From positions 186,001 to 250,000 of the forward strand of contig NZ_JAGHRC010000002.1 of assembly GCF_017743975.1 (NCBI RefSeq): 64,000 nt of DNA, written 5' to 3'. The notes below the pieces were generated by a model, which was not told the origin of the DNA, searched no databases, and saw only the letters and a program-made list of their open reading frames with translations. Both the position numbers and the translations under genes were made by a program. This document shows, in pieces, positions 26,381-34,206 of this stretch (position 1 is the stretch's first letter; each line of letters starts with the position of its first letter). This DNA comes from Ruegeria sp. R14_0 (GTDB taxonomy: Bacteria > Pseudomonadota > Alphaproteobacteria > Rhodobacterales > Rhodobacteraceae).

Positions 26381-27148
26381 ATGCTGAAACGCTTGCTTGC
26401 AGTACTTGCCTTCTGCGCCAGCCCGGCGCTTGCAACCGACGAAGCGGTTGTTCTGGGCCTGAGCCAGGATCGCGTCGCCATCACCGCCAATTTCGACGGA
26501 TCGGAAATCCTGATCTTTGGCGCGGTCAAACGCGAAGCCCCCATTCCTGACGGCCCACCGCTTGAGGTGATCGTGGCATTGGCTGGCCCCTCCAGCCCGG
26601 TGACCGTGCGGCGCAAAGAACGCAAACTGGGTATCTGGGTGAACACCGATAGCGTATTGGTCGACCTTGCCCCCAGTTTCTATGCGGTTGCGACCAGTGG
26701 ACCGCTGGACGATATCCTGCTGGATACCGAGGATCTTCGTTATCGGATTTCAATCGAACGGGCGATCCGGTCTGTTGGCGCGGCCATGAATGTTCGTGGC
26801 GCGCAGGACTTTGCAGATGCGGTCGTGCGTATCCGCGAAGACGAAGGGCTTTATTCGATCCGCGAGGATACAGTGGCCGTGGACGAACAAACCTTGTTCA
26901 GAACCTCGATCGAGATGCCTGCAGACCTGACCGAAGGCGAATACACGGCGCGGATTTTCCTGACCCGCGGTGGTTCGGTCATTTCCCAATTCGAAACCAC
27001 AATCGACGTGCGCAAAGTCGGGTTGGAGCGGTTCCTGTACAACATGTCCCGCCAACAGCCGGTCTGGTATGGCCTGATGTCATTGGTCATTGCCATTGCC
27101 GCAGGTTGGGGGGCGTCGACCGCGTTCCGGTTGCTACGCGAGAACTGA
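26381..27148 (+). CDS. TIGR02186 family exported membrane-anchored protein
   Basis: A 255-residue protein with an N-terminal signal peptide ending in ALA, a periplasmic region of about 200 residues rich in beta-structure (VVLGLSQDRVAITANFDGSEILIFGAV), and one C-terminal membrane segment (WYGLMSLVIAIAAGWGAS). It matches the alphaproteobacterial TIGR02186 family, whose function is unknown. The start is the ATG at 26381, two bases after the TSUP stop; longer frames upstream are out-of-frame coding of the permease. Confidence 0.85.
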   Translation: MLKRLLAVLAFCASPALATDEAVVLGLSQDRVAITANFDGSEILIFGAVKREAPIPDGPPLEVIVALAGPSSPVTVRRKERKLGIWVNTDSVLVDLAPSFYAVATSGPLDDILLDTEDLRYRISIERAIRSVGAAMNVRGAQDFADAVVRIREDEGLYSIREDTVAVDEQTLFRTSIEMPADLTEGEYTARIFLTRGGSVISQFETTIDVRKVGLERFLYNMSRQQPVWYGLMSLVIAIAAGWGASTAFRLLREN

Positions 27149-27151
27149 TCG

Positions 27152-27880
27152 TCATCCACGCCCGATATAAGGCATCGTGGTTGCCATGACGGTCATAAAC
27201 TGGACGTTCGCCTCAGGCGGCAGGTTCGCCATATGCAGGACGGACCGCGCAGCATCTTCAACGGCCATTGTCGGATCGGGCTCTTGCCCGCTGGCAATGG
27301 CCGCATCGACCAGCCCCTGCACCATCTGAGTGCGCGCGTTGCCGATGTCGATCTGCCCACATGCAATGTTGAACGTCCGGCCATCCAGCGACAGGCTGCG
27401 GGTTAAGCCCGTAATAGCGTGCTTCGTCGCCGAGTAGTGCGCCGAGTTCGGGCGCGGGACATGTGCCGCTATTGAGCCGTTGTTGATGATGCGCCCGCCC
27501 TGTGGCGACTGGTGACGCATGATCCGAAACGCCGCGCGGGCACAAAGGAACATGCCATTCAAATTGACGTTGACGCTTTGATACCAGTCGTCCAACACGA
27601 TCTCGTCAATCGTGCCGCCGGGCGCGAATATGCCCGCATTGTTGAACAGGACATCCAGGCGGTCCGCCTTGTCCTGAAACGCGTCGAAAGCGGCTTCGAC
27701 AGCTTGCGCGTCAGTGACATCCGCGACCAGAGGCACGGCATTGGCGTGGTCCGCCGCCATCTGGTTCAGCGTGTCTGCACTGCGGGCCAACAGGCCAACG
27801 GTCCAACCCTCGGCCAGGAATTGCTCGGCCGTGGCACGCCCGATCCCCGAGCTTGCGCCGGTTACAATGATGGATTTCAT
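27152..27880 (-). CDS. Short-chain dehydrogenase/reductase
   Basis: A 242-residue classical SDR. The cofactor loop TGASSGIG is at residues 7-14, NNAG near residue 84, and the catalytic Tyr-x-x-x-Lys is YSATK near residue 148, with Ser in NGSIAAH. The substrate cannot be told from sequence. Its ATG overlaps the stop of the helicase gene by four bases, so both are transcribed together. Confidence 0.9.
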   Translation of the reverse strand: MKSIIVTGASSGIGRATAEQFLAEGWTVGLLARSADTLNQMAADHANAVPLVADVTDAQAVEAAFDAFQDKADRLDVLFNNAGIFAPGGTIDEIVLDDWYQSVNVNLNGMFLCARAAFRIMRHQSPQGGRIINNGSIAAHVPRPNSAHYSATKHAITGLTRSLSLDGRTFNIACGQIDIGNARTQMVQGLVDAAIASGQEPDPTMAVEDAARSVLHMANLPPEANVQFMTVMATTMPYIGRG

Positions 27881-29409
27881 GTCTCTTCCGCCTCCAGTGT
27901 CAGCGAAGCCGCCGGTACGGCACGCAGATCATCCACTCGCAGCGGATGGGTCGGTTTGGCCAACCTATTCCGCACGACCCAGATCAACCTCTCCTGCGCA
28001 CGAGTAATCGCCACATAGGCCAGACGCTTCCACAGCGGCTGACCCGCCTCAGTCCGGCCCATGCGTGCAGCGGCGTAGATGTCAGGGGCAAAGACCTGAA
28101 CAGTGTCCCACTGCGAACCCTGCGCCTTGTGAATGGTTACTGCCGCACCGTGCAGAAAGGTCGCGCCCATGCGGGCCGCATAGGGGATAAAGGGCTCTTC
28201 CTCGTCCGGCATCTCGATTTTGACGATCGAGGCGGCGCTGACCTGCGGATCCTCGGCCCCCATCACGTGCAACCGGGAAAACCCCGGCTTGCGCCCCGGT
28301 CCCAGATAGATGACCTGCGCGCCCTTGATCAGCCCGCGCGCCTCAAGGTCCAGACGCTTTTTGCGGTGCTTCAAAGGCAGTTCGATCCCGTCGCAGATCA
28401 GCGGTTCACCTTCCAGCAGTTCGGTGTCAGGCGCACCATGCACATGGCGGAACGCTTGAATCAGCCGAATACGTGTCGCGTTGCGCCAAACAAGGACCGG
28501 GCTACGCGCCATCAGATCCACCTCGACCCGCTGACCCCAGACAACGCGGTCGTCCTGACGGGCTGTCTGTTCGACCATGCGCTCAAAGTCTTCGAACCCC
28601 ATTTGCGGGTCCGCCAAAGCATGGGCCAGATCGAGAATTGGGTTGTCCGCATCCTGCCGATGCACCCGGTGCAGGATTTGCTTGCGCGGTTCCGGCAGCG
28701 CATCAAACACCATGCTACCGGACTGGTTAACCGGGGCCAGCTGAGCGGGATCACCGAACAGCAACAGCGTCGGGAAGATCTCTTGCAGGTCTTCAAACTG
28801 CCGGTCGTCCAGCATCGAGGCCTCGTCGACAAAGCCGATATCCAACGGCTCATCCCTGCGCTTCCAGCCGGTGATGAAGTCCGACCCGCGCAACCCAGCG
28901 GCCGCCAAAGCACCGGGGATAGACTTGTTGTTCTCATAAAACGCCGCAGCACGGTCCAGCGCTTCGTCAGTCAGGCCTTCGATCTCGGGGCGTTCGTCAT
29001 TGCCTGCCAGCCACTCGGCGATGCGTTCGTATTCCGGGTCATAGACGGGCGTGTAGAGAATGCGGTGAATCGTCGTTGCTGGCACGCCACGAAGACGCAA
29101 GACGCTGGCCGCCTTGTTTGTCGGGGCCAGAATGGCAAGGCTACGTTTGTCGCGGGCCTTGCGGCTTTCGAAATCGCCCGAAACAATTTGAACACCGGTT
29201 TCCGCCAGTGCCTTATACAGTTCGGCCAGCAACAACGTCTTGCCAGACCCTGCCTTGCCGATCACCGCCATCACGCCAGATTTCCCGTTTCCAGGAAGTT
29301 TCAGCAGCGCATCATCATCAAGGTCTACGCCTGCCGATTTCAGCATCTCAGAGATGCTGTCATATGCGGCGGCCTGGTCATCAGAGAAAGTCACGGGGGG
29401 CAAAGACAT
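27877..29409 (-). CDS. RecD/Dda-like superfamily 1 DNA helicase
   Basis: A 510-residue SF1B-type helicase. Walker A GKAGSGKT is at residues 51-58, motif Ia ILAPTNKAA near 95, Walker B FVDEASM near 194, motif III LLLFGDPAQLAPV near 216, and C-terminal motifs VTIHKAQGSQWDTV and RLAYVAITRAQERLIWV. It lacks the RecD2 N-terminal domains. Likely roles are DNA repair or replication restart; no recBC partners are nearby. It is coupled to the SDR gene downstream. Confidence 0.85.
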   Translation of the reverse strand: MSLPPVTFSDDQAAAYDSISEMLKSAGVDLDDDALLKLPGNGKSGVMAVIGKAGSGKTLLLAELYKALAETGVQIVSGDFESRKARDKRSLAILAPTNKAASVLRLRGVPATTIHRILYTPVYDPEYERIAEWLAGNDERPEIEGLTDEALDRAAAFYENNKSIPGALAAAGLRGSDFITGWKRRDEPLDIGFVDEASMLDDRQFEDLQEIFPTLLLFGDPAQLAPVNQSGSMVFDALPEPRKQILHRVHRQDADNPILDLAHALADPQMGFEDFERMVEQTARQDDRVVWGQRVEVDLMARSPVLVWRNATRIRLIQAFRHVHGAPDTELLEGEPLICDGIELPLKHRKKRLDLEARGLIKGAQVIYLGPGRKPGFSRLHVMGAEDPQVSAASIVKIEMPDEEEPFIPYAARMGATFLHGAAVTIHKAQGSQWDTVQVFAPDIYAAARMGRTEAGQPLWKRLAYVAITRAQERLIWVVRNRLAKPTHPLRVDDLRAVPAASLTLEAEET

Positions 29410-29469
29410 GGCGCGACCCTACAAGGCCGCGCCAGCTATCACCAGACGTGGATTTCGGTTTTCGTGCCG

Positions 29470-30108
29470 TCAGGCGGACATAGCAAACCGGGGCTGAGTG
29501 CCAACTCCAAAGGCCGTCTTGAACCACAGCCGCGACAGCTCGCGCGGGATGCCCGCCCGTTGGGCAACGCGATTGCAGTCATCGGCTGAGTACGGCCACA
29601 GCCCGACTGAGATCTGATCGCGCCCCTTTCCTTCAGTGCCCAGCACGATCGGAGACGACCCAATCAGGCGGTAAATCCGAATCATGCGCGCATCGAAAAC
29701 GCCTGCGATGTGGGTTAAACCAAACCCTTCCATCATCTCACCCCCGCTGAGCATGATCGCCCCTGCGGTGTGTGGGCTCGCCGTGCGCGACAGGCAAAAC
29801 CGTGTCACTTCCCAGATCAATGGGCTGTTGATCGGTTTTCCACCGGTCAGGTGGCCGAACACCTCGTTCACCATGACCGGGCCGGTCGTGGGCAAGACAC
29901 GCATGGACCCGCCGTGGCTGCCGTCAGGTTCCTCCCAAATCACGTAGATCGGGTTCAGTTCATCGTACTGATCCCGCTCTTCCCCCTTATCATTTACGTG
30001 AACATCCCAACCCAGCCGGGTCTTGAACTGATCGGCGCGGTCCCGAAACATCCCCTCGGCCAGTTTTGGATATTTGTGCAATTCGTCCGCATAGACATAG
30101 CGCAACAT
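29470..30108 (-). CDS. luxI: Acyl-homoserine-lactone synthase (LuxI family)
   Basis: Makes an N-acyl-homoserine lactone signal from S-adenosylmethionine and an acyl carrier. The 212-residue protein carries the invariant LuxI residues at the expected places: Arg24, Phe28, Trp34, Asp49, Arg70 (GSMR), Phe84, Glu100 and Arg103 (WEVTRF). The acyl chain made cannot be predicted. It lies 84 bases downstream of the luxR-type gene on the same strand, with a CtrA-like site between the coding regions. This is a complete quorum-sensing pair. Confidence 0.95.
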   Translation of the reverse strand: MLRYVYADELHKYPKLAEGMFRDRADQFKTRLGWDVHVNDKGEERDQYDELNPIYVIWEEPDGSHGGSMRVLPTTGPVMVNEVFGHLTGGKPINSPLIWEVTRFCLSRTASPHTAGAIMLSGGEMMEGFGLTHIAGVFDARMIRIYRLIGSSPIVLGTEGKGRDQISVGLWPYSADDCNRVAQRAGIPRELSRLWFKTAFGVGTQPRFAMSA

Positions 30109-30127
30109 GACTCTTTTCCCCTTGTCG

Positions 30128-30139
30128 TCCTGTGCAGGA
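30128..30139. promoter_or_regulatory. Short palindrome upstream of luxI
   Basis: TCCTGTGCAGGA (one central mismatch pair) lies 20-31 bases upstream of the luxI ATG. The CTG...CAG arms recall lux boxes, but the spacing is much shorter than the usual roughly 20-bp lux box, so a LuxR site is only a weak possibility. Confidence 0.25.
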
Positions 30140-30192
30140 ACAAAGGGGGTACAGAGTCTTGGTTAATTTCCTGTTTTGAGAGCGCGCGGTCC

Positions 30193-30208
30193 TTAAACCA
30201 CTATTAAC
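30193..30208. promoter_or_regulatory. CtrA-type binding site upstream of luxI
   Basis: TTAA-ACCACTA-TTAAC on the plus strand matches the full CtrA consensus TTAA-N7-TTAAC. It overlaps the luxR stop codon and lies about 85-100 bases upstream of the luxI start. The match to consensus is direct; regulation is inferred. Confidence 0.6.
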
Positions 30209-30912
30209 CCTCTGCTGAGTGCCGTGGCGATGGCGTGCGTCGTATTCTGCGCGCCCAATTTCGCACGGGCGCTTTCGATATAGACCCTCAACGTGTGTTC
30301 TGAGATCGACAGGGAATGCGCCACCTGCGCCCGGCTATAACCCAGGGCAAGCAGAGTCATGGCATCCACTTCGCGCGGTGATAATCCACGCGCGGATTCG
30401 GGCTGCCGGTCGCTTTCGAATTCCAGCGCTTTGCGGTTGAAGTAATGCGCGATCAGGATCAACTCGCGACCATGCGTCTCAATAAACTTGAGCCACGCGT
30501 CATCATCACAGGAGTGGTTGACCGTGAACAAAGCGAATTGACCATTCGGGCCGCGGATCGGGATGGAATAGCCCTGATTTCCAACGCCGTGCTCTGACGC
30601 GTCTTTCAGGAAGGTCTTGGCAACTTTGCTTGACCAATCCAGTGTCTTCCAATCCACTGGATGAAAACGCTGAAAACACCCCAAGATCACCGGGTCTATT
30701 CTGTGGTAATTTCGGTCGCGGTACCGCTCGGCCCAGGCATCGGGATAGGTCGTATATCCGTATTGGTCTCCGGCCCCATCAACCCAATGGTAGATCAGGT
30801 GTTCGACCTGCAGTCTGTCCCGCAAACGCGTGGCAACATCGCCGAGTTCATCAAGCGTGCTGGTGTTTTCCAAGTCCTCCAGAACCTGGCTCATATCGAG
30901 TTTTGTTGCCAT
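30193..30912 (-). CDS. luxR: LuxR-family autoinducer-binding transcriptional regulator
   Basis: About 239 residues: an N-terminal acyl-homoserine-lactone-binding domain (YHWVDG...TYPDAWAERYRDRNYHRIDPV) and a C-terminal LuxR helix-turn-helix (LSPREVDAMTLLALGYSRAQVAHSL...VYIESARAKLGA). It should bind the LuxI product and control target promoters. The start is uncertain: ATGs at 30933, 30912 and 30894 are all in frame; 30912 is chosen because homology begins with MATKLDMSQVLEDL. It overlaps the small gene upstream, suggesting coupling. Confidence 0.92.
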   Translation of the reverse strand: MATKLDMSQVLEDLENTSTLDELGDVATRLRDRLQVEHLIYHWVDGAGDQYGYTTYPDAWAERYRDRNYHRIDPVILGCFQRFHPVDWKTLDWSSKVAKTFLKDASEHGVGNQGYSIPIRGPNGQFALFTVNHSCDDDAWLKFIETHGRELILIAHYFNRKALEFESDRQPESARGLSPREVDAMTLLALGYSRAQVAHSLSISEHTLRVYIESARAKLGAQNTTHAIATALSRGLIVV

Positions 30913-31069
30913 CGGCCGGCGCCCGCACCTCATTCTTTCCAGACGCGATCTCGGCTGCGGCGATCAGTTTGGTATCGTCCAACTGCTCGGCCAACGCGGT
31001 CAAACCGTTTTCAACAGCAAAGGCGCTGAGGTCCGACAGAACGTCCAGTATCCACTCATTTTGCGCCAT
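30851..31069 (-). CDS. Small protein of unknown function upstream of luxR
   Basis: A 72-residue frame beginning MAQNEWILDVLSDLSAFAVENGLTALAEQLDD, a regular amphipathic helical start, with a polar tail. A good ribosome site (GGAGAG) sits six bases before its ATG, and it overlaps the luxR start region by about 60 bases in another frame. From memory, similar small proteins occur ahead of luxR genes in other Rhodobacteraceae, but I cannot verify that here. It is first in the luxR transcript, behind the CtrA-like site at 31089-31104. A modulator of LuxR is a hypothesis only. Confidence 0.65.
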   Translation of the reverse strand: MAQNEWILDVLSDLSAFAVENGLTALAEQLDDTKLIAAAEIASGKNEVRAPADGNKTRYEPGSGGLGKHQHA

Positions 31070-31088
31070 CAGGGTCTCTCCGAAACGG

Positions 31089-31104
31089 TTAACGAAGGGT
31101 TAAC
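31089..31104. promoter_or_regulatory. CtrA-type binding site upstream of the small gene and luxR
   Basis: TTAA-CGAAGGG-TTAAC matches the CtrA full-site consensus TTAA-N7-TTAAC exactly and forms a direct repeat of GGTTAAC. It ends 20 bases upstream of the ATG of the 72-residue small gene that precedes luxR. CtrA control of quorum sensing is known in roseobacters, which makes function plausible. Confidence 0.62.
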
Positions 31105-31219
31105 ACAACCATAGCATGCGGAGATTTTCTTAGCCTATTCACTGGTTTCTACTCCCCAAAAACAGTGGGGTTGGAATTTGCAACACTTTGAAAGCAAACG
31201 TTTAAGTTCGGAAAATGGA

Positions 31220-31253
31220 ACACCCGCGAACCGAAAAACCGATTCGCGGGTGT
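31220..31253 (-). terminator. Stem-loop terminator downstream of ccr
   Basis: ACACCCGCGAA (31220-31230) and TTCGCGGGTGT (31243-31253) form a perfect 11-bp stem. It lies 22 bases after the ccr stop codon. On the minus strand the following bases (TCCATTTTCC) are only moderately T-rich. Confidence 0.75.
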
Positions 31254-31275
31254 GTTGCATAAAAGTTAACGCGGC

Positions 31276-32562
31276 TTAGTCGCGCGCGGCCAGAACCTCT
31301 TCAAGCGTCCGCATTCCGGTGCGCGGTGCCTGGACCAGAACCGACATGTTGCCCGGCTTATGCTCGTTACGCAGCATCTTCATATGCGCCTCGGGCAGGT
31401 CGGCCCAGGTGAACACTTCGGACATGCAGGGGTCCAGGCGACGCTCGACCATCAGCTGGTTCGCTGCCGACGCTTGTTTCAGATGCGCAAAGTGCGAACC
31501 CTGCAGGCGTTTCTGGTGCATCCACATATAACGAACGTCGAAGGTGCAGTTGAAACCGGTGGTGCCGGCGCAGATCACGACCATGCCGCCTTTTTTGCAG
31601 ACCAGCGACGAGACCGGGAAAGTGGTTTCACCGGGGTGTTCAAAGACCATGTCGACGTTCACACCTTTGCCGGTGATGTCCCAAATCGCCTTGCCGAACT
31701 TGCGCGCCTCTTTCAGCCAGGCCGCGTATTCAGGCGTGTTGACCGTAGGCAGCTGGCCCCAGCAGTTAAAGTCCTTGCGGTTGATTACGCCTTTGGCGCC
31801 CAGCCCCATCACGAAATCGCGCTTGCTTTCGTCCGAGATCACACCGATCGCGTTTGCACCTGCAGTGTTGATCAGCTGGATCGCGTAGGAACCCAGACCG
31901 CCCGATGCGCCCCAGACCAGAACGTTTTGGCCGGGCTTCAGGTCATGCGGCTCATGCCCGAACAGCATACGGTACGCGGTTGCCAGCGTCAGGGTGTAGC
32001 AGGCGCTTTCTTCCCAGGTCAGGTGTTTGGGACGCGGCATCAACTGCTGGGCCTGTACGTTGGTGAACTGTGCGAATGAGCCGTCGGGCGTCTCATAACC
32101 CCAAATCCGCTGGCTGGGCGAGTACATCGGATCGCCGCCGTTGCAGTGCTCGTCATCGCCGTCGTCCTGATTGCAGTGGATCACAACCTCGTCGCCAACT
32201 TTCCAGCGCTTTACCTTGTCGCCGACAGCCCAAACGATACCGGACGCATCGGAACCAGCGATATGGAATGGTTGACCATGGCCGTCAAACGGGCTGATCG
32301 GCTTACCCAGCGAGGCCCAGACACCGTTGTAGTTGACGCCTGCCGCCATCACCAGAACCAGCACTTCGTGGCTGTCCAGCTTCGGGACATCGACCACTTC
32401 CAGCTGCATCGCTGTATCCGGTTCGCCATGGCGTTCTTTGCGGATAGCCCATGCATACATTTGTTTGGGCACAAACCCCATCGGAGGGATTTCACCCATC
32501 TCATAGAGGTCTTTTTCCGGTGCCTCGTACGACGCGATGCCGCTGTCGGTGTCCAGAGCCAT
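31276..32562 (-). CDS. ccr: Crotonyl-CoA carboxylase/reductase
   Basis: Key enzyme of the ethylmalonyl-CoA pathway: it reductively carboxylates crotonyl-CoA to (2S)-ethylmalonyl-CoA with NADPH and CO2. The 428-residue protein is a medium-chain dehydrogenase/reductase. It has the Ccr-specific insert VVIHCNQDDGDDEHCNGGDPMYSPSQRIWGYE in pieces near residues 134-165 and the NADPH fold VWGASGGLGSYAIQL near residue 217. It is on the minus strand, 111 bases from the acyltransferase gene, and faces away from ecm. Ethylmalonyl-CoA pathway carbon from acetate or other C2 units enters here. Confidence 0.97.
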   Translation of the reverse strand: MALDTDSGIASYEAPEKDLYEMGEIPPMGFVPKQMYAWAIRKERHGEPDTAMQLEVVDVPKLDSHEVLVLVMAAGVNYNGVWASLGKPISPFDGHGQPFHIAGSDASGIVWAVGDKVKRWKVGDEVVIHCNQDDGDDEHCNGGDPMYSPSQRIWGYETPDGSFAQFTNVQAQQLMPRPKHLTWEESACYTLTLATAYRMLFGHEPHDLKPGQNVLVWGASGGLGSYAIQLINTAGANAIGVISDESKRDFVMGLGAKGVINRKDFNCWGQLPTVNTPEYAAWLKEARKFGKAIWDITGKGVNVDMVFEHPGETTFPVSSLVCKKGGMVVICAGTTGFNCTFDVRYMWMHQKRLQGSHFAHLKQASAANQLMVERRLDPCMSEVFTWADLPEAHMKMLRNEHKPGNMSVLVQAPRTGMRTLEEVLAARD

Positions 32563-32673
32563 GTTGGCCTCCTTTATCTAGTCCTTTGCCGCGATGCAGA
32601 ATCGCATGCGTTAACCGATGGAATATTGCTCATCGAGAAATAATGCAACCGATTTTGATCTTGTTTTGAAATT

Positions 32674-34062
32674 TTATGACCCAGCGGATGCAGAAAAACC
32701 TTTTGCGCCCGCAGCATCTCCGGTATGTGGCCCCAATGGGGCGGATGCTGCGTAGTATTCCAGCAGATCAACCCTTTGGCCTGATTGGGATATTTTTCCA
32801 TCAACTCGTTTCAGAATACGCCGCTCGACCAATTGATTGATCGCTGCGTCGACCGAAGCGCGGTTTTCTTCGTCGGAAATCCCGTTCCGCCGCATCAGGT
32901 CGACAATCATATGTGCCAGGTCCTCTTCGGGCATCTCCTCGTGCTGTTGCATCAACCAACACGCCGCAGGAACTGGTACCAGCGGGATCGCATCACGAAT
33001 CTCTGCCATCAGGGCGCGCGCCAGATCGGTCATCAGGTCGCGCGGGTGATCGGTCCGAAACGCGCGCAACGAAACCGGATGGCCGTACCGGACCGAAGCA
33101 ATACCGAACCGTTTGTAACGCCCGATGATACGCCGCCAGATCTGTTTGAGGATCCACCCTGTGATCACTCCGATCTTGGCCCGAAACCGGCGTTCGTTGC
33201 CCAATGAAGCCCGGGTTAGAATTGTATCCTCGAGGACACGATCGTAGTTCAGCGCCACGGGAACAAACACGACATCACGACCGTCCGCTGAGGTACCGTC
33301 GATAATATACTTCAACAATCCCAGCTTTGGGCGGCCTAATGCCCCTGTCAGGCTCAGCCCGCCCTCTGGGAACATGGCCTGGGTCACCCCGGCCTCGGTC
33401 GCATGACGCACGTAGCAGGCCAGAACTTGACGGTAGAGATCGTTGCCCGACCTGCGGCGTATAAAATACGCGCCCATCGCGCGGATCAGACGGCTTAGGG
33501 GCCAGACGCGCGCCCACTCACCCACCGCATAGGATAGCGCGGAGTGCTGCGCCGCCAGATAGGTAACCAAGACATAATCCATGTTGCTGCGGTGGTTCAT
33601 GACAAACACCACCGTCGCATCAGGGTCGATATTCTCGACGGCTTCTTCGTCCCGATAGCTGAGCCGCACCTGATAGAACGCGTTGCTCAACAACCGTGTC
33701 AGTCGGATCGCAATGCTGAAATAGGCAACGGCCGAGAACGATGGAACAATCTCGCGGGCATATCGGCGGGCCTGCTCAAAGGCAACGGCCTCTGGGACAC
33801 CTGTGTCGCGCGCGTGCTGCTGTAAGGCCTGTCCAACTTGGGGGTCATAGATCAGGCGCTGAATCATGTCGTGGCGGTGGGCCAGTTTGAACGGCTGGAT
33901 AGGCCGTTTAAGGCGTTGATTCAATCGTTTTACGGCGCGTTCCAGACGCCGTCGAAAAAACCAACGCACGGATGGAAACAAAAAATGCGAGGCAAACGTG
34001 ACCGCGGCGAACACCAGGATCAGCAAAAAAAGCCAAAGCGGAAGCTCTACAGTCTGCGTCAT
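32674..34062 (-). CDS. PlsB-like glycerol-3-phosphate/phospholipid acyltransferase
   Basis: A 462-residue membrane-bound acyltransferase. An N-terminal hydrophobic segment (LWLFLLILVFAAVTFA) is followed by the acyltransferase core with the HX4D motif in NHRSNMD near residue 155 and MFPEGG near residue 228. The C-terminal part resembles PlsB-type proteins rather than the short PlsC. The ATG at 34062 is taken because the upstream frame has no family similarity. It lies between ccr and the divergent ecm. It probably makes lysophosphatidate; the link to the ethylmalonyl-CoA pathway is unexplained. Confidence 0.82.
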   Translation of the reverse strand: MTQTVELPLWLFLLILVFAAVTFASHFLFPSVRWFFRRRLERAVKRLNQRLKRPIQPFKLAHRHDMIQRLIYDPQVGQALQQHARDTGVPEAVAFEQARRYAREIVPSFSAVAYFSIAIRLTRLLSNAFYQVRLSYRDEEAVENIDPDATVVFVMNHRSNMDYVLVTYLAAQHSALSYAVGEWARVWPLSRLIRAMGAYFIRRRSGNDLYRQVLACYVRHATEAGVTQAMFPEGGLSLTGALGRPKLGLLKYIIDGTSADGRDVVFVPVALNYDRVLEDTILTRASLGNERRFRAKIGVITGWILKQIWRRIIGRYKRFGIASVRYGHPVSLRAFRTDHPRDLMTDLARALMAEIRDAIPLVPVPAACWLMQQHEEMPEEDLAHMIVDLMRRNGISDEENRASVDAAINQLVERRILKRVDGKISQSGQRVDLLEYYAASAPLGPHTGDAAGAKGFSASAGS

Positions 34063-34130
34063 GCGCGCACCCTGCCACCAAACGCTGCGTCCTACAATCT
34101 GAAGAACGTGATATGCCGCGACGCAGCGAA

Positions 34131-34159
34131 TTGACATATCCCGAAAATTGCGCTTTAGA
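34131..34159 (+). promoter_or_regulatory. Predicted sigma-70 promoter of ecm
   Basis: TTGACA at 34131-34136 and TTTAGA at 34154-34159, separated by 17 bases, match a housekeeping promoter. It lies about 48 bases upstream of the ecm ATG at 34207. Confidence 0.65.
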
Positions 34160-34206
34160 AGCCGGTGACGAAATTTTCTTGCCCGCCCGAAACACGAGGT
34201 CCAGCT

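Noticed and set aside
27946-29589. Long open frame antisense to the helicase gene
   Set aside because: Shadow of a gene with all SF1 helicase motifs on the minus strand.
30128-30139. lux box for LuxR upstream of luxI
   Set aside because: Palindrome is only 12 bp with a 2-bp centre, unlike the roughly 20-bp lux box, and it lies too close to the start codon. Kept only as a weak palindrome.
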